A DNA stretch of 62,538 bases from Robiginitomaculum sp. (lineage in GTDB: Bacteria; Pseudomonadota; Alphaproteobacteria; Caulobacterales; Maricaulaceae): contig WFTT01000044.1 in NCBI GenBank assembly GCA_015485335.1, positions 1 through 62,538 on the forward strand. The letters run 5' to 3'. The notes under the pieces are model-generated. The model saw only the letters and a list, made by a program, of their open reading frames with translations. It did no database searches and was not told the origin of the DNA. Position 1 is the first letter of the stretch. Every line of letters begins with the position of its first letter. A program made the position numbers and the translations under genes. This document shows, in pieces, positions 7,993 through 17,543 of this stretch.

Positions 7993-10734
7993 ATGGATGA
8001 TCTACTAGAAGAGTTTCTTACTGAAACGGCGGAAAGCCTGGAAACTGTAGACGCGGAACTGGTCAAGTTCGAACAGAACCCCAATGACGAGGAAACGCTC
8101 AACAATATTTTCCGGCTGGTACACACCATAAAAGGCACCTGCGGATTTCTGGGTCTGCCGCGTTTGGAGGCATTGGCCCACGCCGGCGAGACCTTGCTGG
8201 GTAAATATCGTGACAAAGCGCTGGTACCCAATTCTGATACGGTGTCCCTGATCCTCAATGCCATTGACCAGCTGAAGGTTATTCTGGCCCATTTGGGATC
8301 GTCCCAAAGCGAGCCGGATGGCGATGATGCGGACATGATCGCCCAATTGGTGGCAGCCTCGGAAGGCAAGATGGAAGTTGCTGCCGAAGCGCCCGTTGAG
8401 GACAAGGCAGAACCCGTTGAAGAGCCTGCTCCCCAGGAAGAAACAGCCCCTGAGGTTACCGCCAGCGACGAAGCCGGCGAGAATACAGAAAATTATGATG
8501 CAGATCTGGATCGGCCTTTGCGCCCCGGTGAAGTATCCCTGGCAGATCTGGAACGCGCCTTTATGGAGGCCGACGGCCCGGATCTGGAAAAACTGGCTGC
8601 CGAAGCCGAACAAACCAAGCTGGCCGAAGAGAAAAAGAAAAAAGAGGAAGCCGAAAAATCCTCGAACGCCCCCACGGTTGAAGTTTCACTGGTATCACAG
8701 TCCATTCGGGTCAATGTTGATGTGCTCGAAGACCTGATGACCATGGTTTCCGAGCTGGTGCTGACCCGCAATCAGTTATTGCAGATGGTTCGCCATATGG
8801 GCGACACCGAGATCAAGGTGCCTTTGCAACGGCTTTCCAGTGTGACCGCTGAATTGCAGGATGGGGTGATGAAAACCCGGATGCAGCCCATTGGCAGCGC
8901 CTGGAAAAAACTGCCGCGGATTGTCCGCGACAGCGCCAAGGCCGTTGGCAAGAAAATTGAACTGCATATGGAAGGAGAAAGCACCGAACTGGACCGTCAG
9001 GTGCTGGAACTGATCCGCGACCCATTGACGCACATGGTGCGCAATTCGTGTGACCATGGTCTGGAGCCAACCGACATACGTCTGGCGGCCAACAAGCCCG
9101 AAGCCGGGCAAATTCATCTGCGCGCCTTTCATGAGGGCGGCCATATCGTCATTGAAATTGCCGATGATGGGGCCGGTCTGCCAACCTCTAAGATCAAACG
9201 CAAGGCCATAGAAAACGGCATCATTACCGAGGCCCAGGCCGAAAGCATGACGGAGAACGAGATTCACCGTCTGATCTTTGCCGCCGGGCTGTCTACCGCC
9301 AAGGAAGTGACCTCACTGTCTGGGCGCGGTGTCGGCATGGACGTGGTGCGCAACAATATTGAACAGATTGGCGGCACGATTGATCTGGAATCCATTGGCG
9401 GTGAAGGCACCACCTTTACCATCAAAATCCCGCTGACCCTGGCCATTGTATCGGCCCTGATTGTCGAAGCCGCCGACAGCCGCTTTGCCATTCCGCAACT
9501 TTCGGTTCTGGAACTGGTACGCACCACCAAAGACGGTGAACACCGGGTTGAGGAAATTCACAATACCCGGGTGCTACGCCTTCGTGACACCTTGTTACCG
9601 CTGATCGACCTGGCGGATATCCTGAATATCCCGCAGAGCGAGAAATCATCGGAAAACGCCTTTGTGGTGGTAATGATTGTTGGCGAACAGCGCTTTGGCG
9701 TTGTGGTTGATAATGTCTTTGACACCGAAGAGATCGTGGTCAAGCCGCTGGCAAAAGTGCTCAGCGGCATTTCCGCCTTCTCTGGCAACACCATTTTGGG
9801 CGATGGGACGGTGATTATGATTGTTGATCCCAATGGCATCGCCAAATCGGTCAATCTGGGCAAAGACACCGAGCGCGCCGCCGAAAATACGGAAATTGCA
9901 ACGAGCCTGATTGAAGATCAAACCGCCATGTTGCTGTTCAAAGCCGGCGGGGATGAACCCAAGGCCGTACCGCTGAGCCTGGTGACCCGTCTCGAAGAAA
10001 TCAACACCGCCAGCATCGAAAACGTGGATGGCGAGCAATTGGTACAATACCGCGGTGGCCTGATGCCATTGGTACAAATCGGTGGCTTCTCACCGCTGGA
10101 AGACAATGAACGTCAGCCGGTGCTGGTCTTTACCGATCACGGCCGCTCTGTCGGCCTGGTGGTTGATGAAATTGTCGACATTGTCGAAGAAGTTCTGAAT
10201 ATCGAGAAGAGTGCCAATACCCCCGGTATTATCGGGGCCGCGGTTCTCAAGGGCAATGCCACCGAAGTGATTGATGTGGGCCATTATCTGACCACCGCCT
10301 ATCATGACTGGTTCGAAAACGCCCATCAGGAAAAAGAAGCCGAAATTCCCCAGAAAAAGCGTATTTTGCTGGTGGATGATAATGCCTTCTTCCGCAATAT
10401 GGTTGCGCCTTTGCTGGCCGCCGCCGGTTATGAGGTTACCGCCGTTGGCAGCGCTGCCGAGGCCTGGCAACTGAACGAAACCGGGGCCGCGTTTGATGTC
10501 ATTGTATCCGACATCGAAATGCCTGACGAAACCGGCGTTGCCTTTGCTACCAAACTGGCAACCGACGAGCACTGGTCCTCCATTCCTCGACTGGCGCTTT
10601 CGGCCATGGGGCAAAATGATCTGGACCGCATGGGCGCCACCGATGCCTTCACCGACATTGTGCGCAAGGCGGATCGGGAATCCCTGATTTCCACCATTGA
10701 TTATGTTCTTCAAACCCATGGAGAAGCGGCATGA
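7993..10734 (+). CDS. cheA: chemotaxis histidine kinase CheA with C-terminal receiver
   Basis: The 913-residue protein starts after GGGGGAG. Its domain order is: HPt with His44 in VHTIKGTCGFLG; a long acidic Glu/Lys-rich linker (about 110-235) in place of an obvious P2; the P3 dimerisation helices; an HATPase domain with HMVRNSCDHGLE, IADDGAGL and GRGVGMDVV; a CheW-like P5 domain; a second CheW-like segment (about 640-770); and a receiver with DD near residue 795, Asp840 and a conserved Lys. It autophosphorylates in response to receptors and phosphorylates CheY and CheB. The fused receiver may act as a phosphate sink. It leads the cheAWYBR operon. Confidence 0.96.
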   Translation: MDDLLEEFLTETAESLETVDAELVKFEQNPNDEETLNNIFRLVHTIKGTCGFLGLPRLEALAHAGETLLGKYRDKALVPNSDTVSLILNAIDQLKVILAHLGSSQSEPDGDDADMIAQLVAASEGKMEVAAEAPVEDKAEPVEEPAPQEETAPEVTASDEAGENTENYDADLDRPLRPGEVSLADLERAFMEADGPDLEKLAAEAEQTKLAEEKKKKEEAEKSSNAPTVEVSLVSQSIRVNVDVLEDLMTMVSELVLTRNQLLQMVRHMGDTEIKVPLQRLSSVTAELQDGVMKTRMQPIGSAWKKLPRIVRDSAKAVGKKIELHMEGESTELDRQVLELIRDPLTHMVRNSCDHGLEPTDIRLAANKPEAGQIHLRAFHEGGHIVIEIADDGAGLPTSKIKRKAIENGIITEAQAESMTENEIHRLIFAAGLSTAKEVTSLSGRGVGMDVVRNNIEQIGGTIDLESIGGEGTTFTIKIPLTLAIVSALIVEAADSRFAIPQLSVLELVRTTKDGEHRVEEIHNTRVLRLRDTLLPLIDLADILNIPQSEKSSENAFVVVMIVGEQRFGVVVDNVFDTEEIVVKPLAKVLSGISAFSGNTILGDGTVIMIVDPNGIAKSVNLGKDTERAAENTEIATSLIEDQTAMLLFKAGGDEPKAVPLSLVTRLEEINTASIENVDGEQLVQYRGGLMPLVQIGGFSPLEDNERQPVLVFTDHGRSVGLVVDEIVDIVEEVLNIEKSANTPGIIGAAVLKGNATEVIDVGHYLTTAYHDWFENAHQEKEAEIPQKKRILLVDDNAFFRNMVAPLLAAAGYEVTAVGSAAEAWQLNETGAAFDVIVSDIEMPDETGVAFATKLATDEHWSSIPRLALSAMGQNDLDRMGATDAFTDIVRKADRESLISTIDYVLQTHGEAA

Positions 10735-11216
10735 GTACGCAAGAGGATCAACACATTCATATTGATGAAAACACGCGCGAATACGTCACCGTGGAAATTG
10801 CAGACCAGCTATTTGGCATAGAGGTCACCAGTATTCATGATGTATTTCAGCCCCATTCGCTAACCACCGTTCCCATGGCCCCACCCGAAGTGAAGGGGGT
10901 GCTGAACCTGCGTGGCCGTATCGTCACGGCCATAGATGCCCGTGATCGCCTTGGCCTGCCCAAGCCAGACACAGATGAACACCAGGACATGGCCATCGGG
11001 GTGGAAATGGGTAATGAATCCTATGGCCTGATTATTGATCGTGTTGGCGAGGTTCTGCGCCTGGCCGAACAGGACCGCGAACCTCTGCCCAGCAATATCG
11101 ATCCGATCTGGCAAGGGGTTTCCCGTGGCATTTACCGTCTGGACGGCCGATTGCTGATCATTCTGGACATAGAGAAAATGCTGAACATCGGTGAAACGGA
11201 AGCTCGGGCAGCCTGA
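10731..11216 (+). CDS. cheW: chemotaxis coupling protein CheW
   Basis: This is a 161-residue single CheW domain with EYVTVEIADQLFGIEVTSIH, the VKGVLNLRGRIVTAIDAR core and YGLIIDRVGEVL. It links CheA to methyl-accepting receptors at the inner face of the membrane. It overlaps the end of cheA by four bases (ATGA), so translation is coupled. The length and all conserved hydrophobic positions are ordinary. No receptor gene is present in the window. Confidence 0.96.
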   Translation: MSTQEDQHIHIDENTREYVTVEIADQLFGIEVTSIHDVFQPHSLTTVPMAPPEVKGVLNLRGRIVTAIDARDRLGLPKPDTDEHQDMAIGVEMGNESYGLIIDRVGEVLRLAEQDREPLPSNIDPIWQGVSRGIYRLDGRLLIILDIEKMLNIGETEARAA

Positions 11217-11251
11217 GCGGCGGATCTGGGGACAAAAGAGGACAAAGGGTT

Positions 11252-11629
11252 ATGAAAAATTGTCTAGTCGTTGATGACAGTCGTGTGATTCGCAAAGTTG
11301 CACGGCGAATTCTGGAAGATATGGAATTTGCCTGTGATGAAGCTGCGGACGGGGCCCAGGCGCTGGAGCAATGCCGCAAGGCCATGCCGGATGCCATTTT
11401 GCTGGACTGGAACATGCCGGTCATGAGCGGCATTGATTTTCTGCGGGCGCTTCGCAAGGAAGATGGCGGCGATGCCCCCATTGTTGTGTTTTGCACCACG
11501 GAAAATGATATGGGCCATATCACCGAAGCCCTGCATGCCGGCGCCAATGAATACATTATGAAACCGTTTGACGGTGAAATCCTGGGTTCCAAATTCGCTG
11601 AAGTCGGGCTGGTGACCGCAGAAACATGA
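11252..11629 (+). CDS. cheY: chemotaxis response regulator CheY
   Basis: This is a 125-residue stand-alone receiver. The acidic pocket is in VVDDSRVIRKVARRIL, the phospho-acceptor is Asp52 in LLDWNMPVMSG, the switch Thr is in CTTEND and the Lys is in IMKPFD. It has no output domain, so it should bind the flagellar switch (FliM/FliN). The start follows AAAGAGGACAAAGGG. It lies between cheW and cheB and overlaps cheB by four bases. Confidence 0.95.
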   Translation: MKNCLVVDDSRVIRKVARRILEDMEFACDEAADGAQALEQCRKAMPDAILLDWNMPVMSGIDFLRALRKEDGGDAPIVVFCTTENDMGHITEALHAGANEYIMKPFDGEILGSKFAEVGLVTAET

Positions 11630-12753
11630 GCCTGAACGCCCCCAGAATACCAAGACCGTCCCGCGGTATGAATGACCCGATCCGGGTCATGATTACCGAC
11701 GATTCGGCGGTGGTTCGCGGCCTGATTACCCGCTGGCTGGTCGAAGAAGACGGCATTGAAATTGTAGCCAAGGCCACCGATGGCCTGCAGGCCATCAAAC
11801 TGGCCGCCGAACACCAGCCCGATGTGGTAATTCTGGATGTGGAAATGCCGCGCCTGGATGGTTTGAAGGCATTGCCGCAAATTCTGAAGGCGGCCCCTAA
11901 ATCCAAAGTGGTGATGGCCTCGACCCTGACCCACCGTAATGCAGATATTACCTTGCGCGCCTTGTCCAATGGCGCTGCGGATTATCTGCCCAAGCCTGAA
12001 TCCAGTTCATTGGCCAGCGCCAAGGGTTTCCGACAGGATCTGATCACCAAGGTCAGGGCCCTGGGCGAAGCCGGCCGCCGGGCAAAAGTGGCGCACAAGC
12101 GCCCGATGGCACCACCGGCGCGGACCGCCGCGCGCATCCGGCCTAAAAACATTACCGCCAGACCGGCCCCCAAGGCCGTCTTTATCGGCTCCTCTACCGG
12201 TGGCCCCCAGGCGTTGCGTGATGTTATCACCGCCATTGGCCCCAAAATTAATATTCCGGTGTTTATCACCCAGCATATGCCCAAGGCCTTTACCGCCGTC
12301 CTGGCCGAACATTTGAGCAAAAATGCCCGCAAACCCGTGGTTGAGGGGCGTGATGGCATGCCGGTAAAATCCAGCGGTATTTATCTGGCGCCGGGTGATT
12401 TTCACATGACGGTGCGCCGTGCCGGCAGCGGCGTTGTGATTGGCCTGGACCAGCGCCCACAGGAAAACTATTGCCGCCCGGCGGTAGACCCAATGTTCCG
12501 CAGCGCCGCCGAAGTTTACAGCAATGCTGCCCTGGGTGTTATTCTTACCGGCATGGGCCATGATGGCTGTGCCGGTGCCGAACAGATGGTCAAAACGGGT
12601 GCACAGATCATCGCCCAGGATGAAGCCAGTTCCGTAGTCTGGGGCATGCCCGGATCGGTGGTACAGGCCGGTCTTGCCGAACAAATCAAACCTATAAATC
12701 AAATAGGATGTACGATCATGAAGATTGTCAGCGGGGTAAAGTGTAATGAATAG
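11626..12753 (+). CDS. cheB: chemotaxis methylesterase/deamidase CheB
   Basis: The 375-residue protein has an N-terminal receiver (acidic pair in ITDDSAVVRG, Asp71 in ILDVEMPRLDG) and a C-terminal CheB catalytic domain. That domain contains the Ser in IGSSTGGPQAL, the His in TQHMPKAF and the Asp in TGMGHDGCAG. When phosphorylated it removes methyl groups from receptors, giving adaptation. The start overlaps cheY by ATGA; Met15 at 11668 is an alternative. An Arg/Ala/Pro-rich linker joins the domains. Confidence 0.95.
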   Translation: MSLNAPRIPRPSRGMNDPIRVMITDDSAVVRGLITRWLVEEDGIEIVAKATDGLQAIKLAAEHQPDVVILDVEMPRLDGLKALPQILKAAPKSKVVMASTLTHRNADITLRALSNGAADYLPKPESSSLASAKGFRQDLITKVRALGEAGRRAKVAHKRPMAPPARTAARIRPKNITARPAPKAVFIGSSTGGPQALRDVITAIGPKINIPVFITQHMPKAFTAVLAEHLSKNARKPVVEGRDGMPVKSSGIYLAPGDFHMTVRRAGSGVVIGLDQRPQENYCRPAVDPMFRSAAEVYSNAALGVILTGMGHDGCAGAEQMVKTGAQIIAQDEASSVVWGMPGSVVQAGLAEQIKPINQIGCTIMKIVSGVKCNE

Positions 12754-13579
12754 TCAGGACTTTGACTTTTTGGTCTCTATGCTGAAAAAACGCTCCGGTC
12801 ATGTGCTGAGTGCCGACAAGGGGTATTTGCTGGATAGCCGTTTGGGCCCCATCGCCCGCAAGGAGAACTTTGCCTCGGTTGAGGCCTTGGTGGCGGCCAT
12901 GCGCACCCGCAATGATGAACGCCTGAATGCCATGGTCACCGAGGCCATGACCACCAATGAAACGTTTTTCTTTCGCGATCGCACCCCCTTTGACCTGTTC
13001 AAGAGCGAAGTTATTCCACACCTGACGGCCAATCGCCGTCCCGGTTCCAAACTCAAGATATGGTGCGCCGCGGCCTCCACCGGCCAGGAGCCCTATTCTC
13101 TGGCCATGATCCTGCGCGAAGAAGCCGCCCGCATGAAAGGCATGGCCAGCAGCATTCTGGCCACCGACATTTCGGACAAGGTATTGCAAAAGGCCAAAAC
13201 CGGCCTGTATTCCCAATTCGAGGTTCAACGCGGCCTGCCAGTACAACTGATGGTCAAATACTTTGAAAAAGTGGACGATCTGTGGCGTATTGATCCCAGC
13301 CTGCAACAACATATCACGTTCAAGAAATACAATCTTCTGGACAGTTTTCGCGCCCTGGGACAGTTTGATGTCGTCTTTTGCCGCAATGTGCTGATCTATT
13401 TTGATCAAGAAACCAAGACCGACATTTTGAACCGATTGGCCCAATGCATGGCCCCGGACGGCTTTTTGTTTCTGGGCGCGGCCGAAACCGTCATGGGCCT
13501 TTCCGATGCCTTCGTCCCGGTTCCTGGCAAACGCGGTCTTTATGTCCGCAAGGAAAAGGCCGTTGCCAAAGTGGCTTAA
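12746..13579 (+). CDS. cheR: chemotaxis methyltransferase CheR
   Basis: The 277-residue protein contains the CheR N-terminal helical domain and a Rossmann SAM-binding domain with IWCAAASTGQEPYSLAM, a second motif ILATDIS and the FDVVFCRNVLIYFD signature. It methylates glutamates on chemoreceptors using S-adenosylmethionine, opposing CheB. Its start lies eight bases inside cheB, in another frame. It is the last gene of the operon and is followed by a strong terminator at 13606. Confidence 0.96.
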   Translation: MNSQDFDFLVSMLKKRSGHVLSADKGYLLDSRLGPIARKENFASVEALVAAMRTRNDERLNAMVTEAMTTNETFFFRDRTPFDLFKSEVIPHLTANRRPGSKLKIWCAAASTGQEPYSLAMILREEAARMKGMASSILATDISDKVLQKAKTGLYSQFEVQRGLPVQLMVKYFEKVDDLWRIDPSLQQHITFKKYNLLDSFRALGQFDVVFCRNVLIYFDQETKTDILNRLAQCMAPDGFLFLGAAETVMGLSDAFVPVPGKRGLYVRKEKAVAKVA

Positions 13580-13605
13580 CGCCCCCTGTATTTTCTACAT
13601 CAAAG

Positions 13606-13628
13606 GCGGCCCCGGGGCCGCTTTTTTT
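13606..13628 (+). terminator. intrinsic terminator of the che operon
   Basis: A perfect 16-base palindrome, GCGGCCCC/GGGGCCGC (13606-13621), is followed by seven T residues. It lies 27 bases after the cheR stop. Confidence 0.9.
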
Positions 13629-13646
13629 GTGACTTTATTTTAACCA

Positions 13647-13679
13647 CTCCTTATAATAAGCATTGCTTACTATAAGGAG
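13647..13679. promoter_or_regulatory. MarR operator overlapping the ribosome binding site
   Basis: Two 15-base arms (13647-13661 and 13665-13679) separated by ATT are inverted repeats with a single mismatch. The right arm ends in TATAAGGAG, so the operator covers the AAGGAGG ribosome binding site and is inside or next to the promoter. This fits autorepression by the MarR protein encoded at 13696. Confidence 0.75.
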
Positions 13680-13695
13680 GGGTATATAACGCGTT

Positions 13696-14139
13696 ATGCC
13701 CTTAGCCAACGAAGATCGTGCCCTGGCGTTTGCCATCAGTGACACCGCGCAAATCCTGCGCAAGTCCTTTAATGAGCGGGCGCGCCATTTGCGCCTGACC
13801 CAGGCACAATACCGCACGCTGATTTTTCTGGATCGCCAACAGGGCATTACCCAGAGCGAGCTGGCCCGGCTGTTGGAAATTCGGCCCATCACTCTGACCC
13901 GCCAGTTGGACCTGCTGGCCGCCAACCAGATGATTGAACGGCGGATCAACCCCGATGACCGGCGTTCGTTCAAACTGTATCTGACCGATAATGCCGAGCC
14001 GGTTTTGCGTGAAATTCGTGCCATCGGGGCGGCCATCATGAAAAAAAGCACCCAGGGATTATCGGCCCAAAGCAAAAAACAACTCACCACCATGCTGATG
14101 CATATCAAAGATAACCTTATGCAGGATGAAGCCTCATGA
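13696..14139 (+). CDS. MarR-family transcriptional regulator
   Basis: The 147-residue protein has a MarR winged helix at about residues 30-100. Its patterns are LTQAQYRTLIFLDRQQGITQ, the recognition helix region LARLLEIRPITLTRQLDLL, and the wing NPDDRRSFKLYLTD. It heads the efflux operon and overlaps emrA by four bases, so it probably represses the operon until a lipophilic compound binds. A long inverted repeat lies immediately upstream over the ribosome binding site. Confidence 0.92.
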   Translation: MPLANEDRALAFAISDTAQILRKSFNERARHLRLTQAQYRTLIFLDRQQGITQSELARLLEIRPITLTRQLDLLAANQMIERRINPDDRRSFKLYLTDNAEPVLREIRAIGAAIMKKSTQGLSAQSKKQLTTMLMHIKDNLMQDEAS

Positions 14140-15293
14140 GCGCCCCCCAAGCCAAAGATGATCTGGATGTGGACAAGGCAGACATTGCCGTAGGGCAATC
14201 CAGCGCCATGTCGTTGGGGGCAATCCGTCAACGGTTACACTCGCCCATCGCAATGCGCGTTGTTCTGATGGGTCTGCCGATCCTGATCATTGCCTTTATC
14301 GCCCTTTGGATTTACGCCACGGGCGGGCGCTGGATGCAGACCGAAAACGCCTATGTCAAAGCCGACAAGGCCCAGGTCAGCGCCGAAATTTCCGGCACCA
14401 TTGCCAAGCTGAATGTCCACAGTAACCAGCATGTGAAGGCCGGAGATATTCTCTTCAGTCTGGATACCAAGCGCCTGAAGGCGGCGGTGGATGCGGCACG
14501 GGCCGCCCATGATGAAGCCTTGGGCCAGATCATGGCAGCCAAGGCCAATTATCAACAGCGCCTGAGCGAACGGGAAACGGTGCTGGAAAACCTGTCCTTT
14601 TCCCGGCGTGAATTAAAGCGGCGTAAAGAGCTGGCCAACCGTAAAGTGGTTTCCGAAGCCATGCTGGACGAATATGTCCATGATCGCGATGTGGCGGCCA
14701 CCCGACTGCAAACCAAAGCCCAGGAAATTGCTGTTCTGCACGCCATGCTGGGAGACCCCGAGGCCAGCCCCCATGATCACCCACGCGTTCGCGGGGCCTG
14801 GGCCAGAGTAGAACTGGCCCAGCAGGATCTGGCCAATGCGGTGATCCGCGCCCCCATTGCCGGCACCACCGGCACAGTGCCAGTGGTGGGCGATTATGTT
14901 CGTGCCGGAATACCGGCCATGGTGATCGTTGCCGATCAGGGATTATGGATAGAGGCCAATTTCAAGGAAACCGCCCTGACCCATATGCAAGTTGGCCAGC
15001 CCGCCAGGCTGCGCGTGGATGCCTATCCGGACAGACCCTTAAGCGGCCATGTGGAAAGTATTGATCCGGCCACGGGGTCAGAATTTTCCTTGTTGCCGCC
15101 CCAAAACGCTAGCGGAAACTGGGTGAAGGTGGTCCAGCGCGTGCCGGTACGCATTGCCCTGGACGGATACAAAGGCAAGCCGGTATTGCGCGCGGGCATG
15201 AGCGTCAAGGTGCGTATTGATACCGGTTATCATCGTCCGCTGCCAACGATTTTGCGCGTGCCTTTACGCTGGTTAGGCGCCGATGTCGGCTGA
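14136..15293 (+). CDS. emrA: EmrA-type membrane fusion protein
   Basis: The 385-residue HlyD-family protein has one transmembrane helix (about residues 45-65), then the lipoyl half-motif (AEISGTIAKLNVHSNQHVKAG), a long coiled-coil hairpin (about 110-215) and the returning barrel region with IRAPIAGTTGTVPVVGDYV. It bridges the inner-membrane pump EmrB to an outer-membrane channel. No TolC-like gene is nearby. The ATGA overlap with marR and the 11-base overlap with emrB show one operon. Confidence 0.92.
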   Translation: MSAPQAKDDLDVDKADIAVGQSSAMSLGAIRQRLHSPIAMRVVLMGLPILIIAFIALWIYATGGRWMQTENAYVKADKAQVSAEISGTIAKLNVHSNQHVKAGDILFSLDTKRLKAAVDAARAAHDEALGQIMAAKANYQQRLSERETVLENLSFSRRELKRRKELANRKVVSEAMLDEYVHDRDVAATRLQTKAQEIAVLHAMLGDPEASPHDHPRVRGAWARVELAQQDLANAVIRAPIAGTTGTVPVVGDYVRAGIPAMVIVADQGLWIEANFKETALTHMQVGQPARLRVDAYPDRPLSGHVESIDPATGSEFSLLPPQNASGNWVKVVQRVPVRIALDGYKGKPVLRAGMSVKVRIDTGYHRPLPTILRVPLRWLGADVG

Positions 15294-16791
15294 TCCCCCT
15301 TCTGTGGCGGTCGGACCCAACCGGGCCATGATCACCCTGTCGGTGATGCTGGCCACCACCATGCAGGCCATCGATACCACCATTGCCAATGTGGCACTGC
15401 CGCATATGCAGGGGGCGATGGCCGCCACCCAGGATCAGATTTCCTGGGTGCTGACCTCTTATATTGTTTCGGCGGCCATTATGACACCGCCCACCGGCTT
15501 CCTGGCGGCGCGTTTTGGGCGCAAGCGCCTCTTCATTGGGGCGGTAACCGGATTTGTGGTGGCCTCCATGCTGGCCGGGGCAGCGGTCAATCTGGGCCAG
15601 TTGGTGTTTTTCCGCCTGATGCAAGGGGCCTTTGGGGCGTCCCTGGTGCCTTTGTCCCAGGCGGTTTTGCTGGACATATACCCGCGCCATCAACATGGCC
15701 GCGCCATTGCCATCTGGGGCGTGGGGGTGATGATTGGCCCGGTTTTGGGGCCAACCCTGGGGGGGTGGCTGACCGAGACGCTTTCGTGGCGATGGGTATT
15801 TTATATCAATTTGCCGGTGGGACTGATGGCCATTACGGGCCTGTCGTTATTTGTAAAACGCACCTATCGGCAAAAAAAACTGCCTTTTGACTGGGCCGGC
15901 TTTACCCTGCTCAGCCTATCCATCGGGGCTTTGCAAATGATGCTGGACCGGGGCCAGTCTCAGGACTGGTTTTCTGCGCCCGAAATTGTCATCGAGGCCG
16001 TTTTGGCGGTGTTGTGCCTTTATCTTTTTGTGGTGCATATCATGACCACACAGCGGCCGTTTTTAAACCCGGCCATGTTCAGGGACCGTAACTTAAGCAT
16101 GGGGCTCAGCTTTATGTTTCTGGTGGGGATCATTTTTCTGTCCACAATGGCCATTCTGCCGCCGTTCCTGCAGACCCTTAAGGGCTGGCCAGTGATCCTG
16201 ACCGGGCTGGTCCTGGCCCCGCGGGGGCTGGGCATGATGCTGGGCATGATGGTGATGGGACGCCTGGCCGAACGTTTTGATCCACGGCTTCTGATCGCCG
16301 GCGGCATGATGATGATTGTCATTTCCCTTTATTCAATGAGCCAGTTCACCCTGGAGGTCAGCCAAAAAGACATTATCTGGACCGGCTTTGCCCAAGGTCT
16401 GGGCCTTGGTTCGGTCTTTGTGCCCATGGGGGTGATTACCTTTGCCACCCTGGACGAGAAATACCGCACCGAAGCCACGGCGCTGTTCTCGTTGGTGCGC
16501 AATATCGGCTCTTCGATCGGGGTGTCAATTTCCTTTGCTTTGCTGGCCCGCAATATCCAGATCAATCATGCCGAACTGGCGGCACACATCACGCCCTTTA
16601 ACCCGCTGGTCACGGCATTGGGCATTACCGGACCGGAAGGGGTGGGGCGGCTGGCTATTATCAATGCCCAGATCAATCAGCAAGCCGCCCTGATTGGCTA
16701 TCTGAATGATTTTCGCTTTATGATGGGGATTTCCCTGTTGGCGGCCCCGTTTATTTTATTATTGCGCTCGCCCCACAAAAAAGGCGGCTGA
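15283..16791 (+). CDS. emrB: EmrB/QacA-type DHA2 drug:proton antiporter
   Basis: The 502-residue, fourteen-helix MFS protein carries the DHA2 signatures DTTIANVALPHMQG in helix 1, GFLAARFGRKRLF as loop motif A and GPVLGPTLGGWL as the antiporter motif C. It exports hydrophobic toxic compounds in exchange for protons, working with EmrA. The length fits the family. Its stop codon lies within the left arm of the terminator shared with ctrA. Confidence 0.94.
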   Translation: MSADPPSVAVGPNRAMITLSVMLATTMQAIDTTIANVALPHMQGAMAATQDQISWVLTSYIVSAAIMTPPTGFLAARFGRKRLFIGAVTGFVVASMLAGAAVNLGQLVFFRLMQGAFGASLVPLSQAVLLDIYPRHQHGRAIAIWGVGVMIGPVLGPTLGGWLTETLSWRWVFYINLPVGLMAITGLSLFVKRTYRQKKLPFDWAGFTLLSLSIGALQMMLDRGQSQDWFSAPEIVIEAVLAVLCLYLFVVHIMTTQRPFLNPAMFRDRNLSMGLSFMFLVGIIFLSTMAILPPFLQTLKGWPVILTGLVLAPRGLGMMLGMMVMGRLAERFDPRLLIAGGMMMIVISLYSMSQFTLEVSQKDIIWTGFAQGLGLGSVFVPMGVITFATLDEKYRTEATALFSLVRNIGSSIGVSISFALLARNIQINHAELAAHITPFNPLVTALGITGPEGVGRLAIINAQINQQAALIGYLNDFRFMMGISLLAAPFILLLRSPHKKGG

Positions 16792-16805
16792 TACAGCCGC
16801 CTTTT
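16779..16805. terminator. bidirectional terminator between emrB and ctrA
   Basis: AAAAGGCGGCT (16779-16789), loop GATAC, AGCCGCCTTTT (16795-16805). Perfect 11-base arms with A and T runs on either side serve both the plus-strand efflux operon and minus-strand ctrA. The emrB stop codon is within the hairpin. Confidence 0.85.
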
Positions 16806-16826
16806 CCATCAAACTTTTCAAAAACC

Positions 16827-17522
16827 TCAGGCGGCTTCTTCTTCCTCGGCCGGGTCGCGCAGTACATAGCCACGGCCCCAGACCGTTTCGATATAATGCT
16901 CTCCGCCGGTGGCATTGGCGAGCTTTTTACGCAATTTACAGATAAACACGTCTATGATTTTTAATTCCGGCTCATCAAGACCGCCATAAAGCTGGTTCAG
17001 GAACATTTCCTTGGTGAGCGTCGTGCCCTTGCGCAAGGAAAGCAGCTCCAGCATCTGGTATTCCTTACCCGTCAGATGCACACGCTGTTTATTCACATCA
17101 ACGGTTTTGGCATCGAGATTAACCGCGACCATACCCGTTGTAATAATAGATTGCGAATGCCCTTTGGACCGGCGCACCACCGCATGAATGCGGGCGACCA
17201 GTTCGTCCTTGTGGAACGGTTTGGTCAGATAATCATCGGCACCATAGCCAAGACCCTGGACCTTGACCTCTGTGTCGGCAGTTCCTGACAGGATCAACAC
17301 CGGTGTTTCCACTTTGGAAACCCGCAATTGTTTCAATACGTCAAAGCCGGGCATGTCTGGCAGATTCAGGTCCAGCAGAATGATATCATAATCATACAGC
17401 TTACCCAGATCGACGCCTTCTTCACCAAGATCCGTCGTATAAATATTAAAACCTTCAGATTTTAGCATCAGCTCAATCGATTGTGCTGTTGCACTATCAT
17501 CCTCAACTAAGAGAACTCTCAT
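16827..17522 (-). CDS. ctrA: cell-cycle response regulator CtrA
   Basis: The 231-residue OmpR-type regulator has a receiver ([15 protein letters not shown], Asp51 in [14 protein letters not shown], Lys in [10 protein letters not shown]) and a winged helix with [17 protein letters not shown] and [12 protein letters not shown]. These are near-invariant CtrA patterns. Phosphorylated CtrA activates flagellar and division genes and, in Caulobacter, silences the origin. The C-terminus ends in Ala-Ala, as in the ClpXP degradation signal of Caulobacter CtrA. ChpT, SciP and CcrM are all encoded in this window, which supports the identification. The leader carries GANTC sites. Confidence 0.98.
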   Translation of the reverse strand: MRVLLVEDDSATAQSIELMLKSEGFNIYTTDLGEEGVDLGKLYDYDIILLDLNLPDMPGFDVLKQLRVSKVETPVLILSGTADTEVKVQGLGYGADDYLTKPFHKDELVARIHAVVRRSKGHSQSIITTGMVAVNLDAKTVDVNKQRVHLTGKEYQMLELLSLRKGTTLTKEMFLNQLYGGLDEPELKIIDVFICKLRKKLANATGGEHYIETVWGRGYVLRDPAEEEEAA

Positions 17523-17543
17523 GGGCCCCTCCCATTGGCCTGC

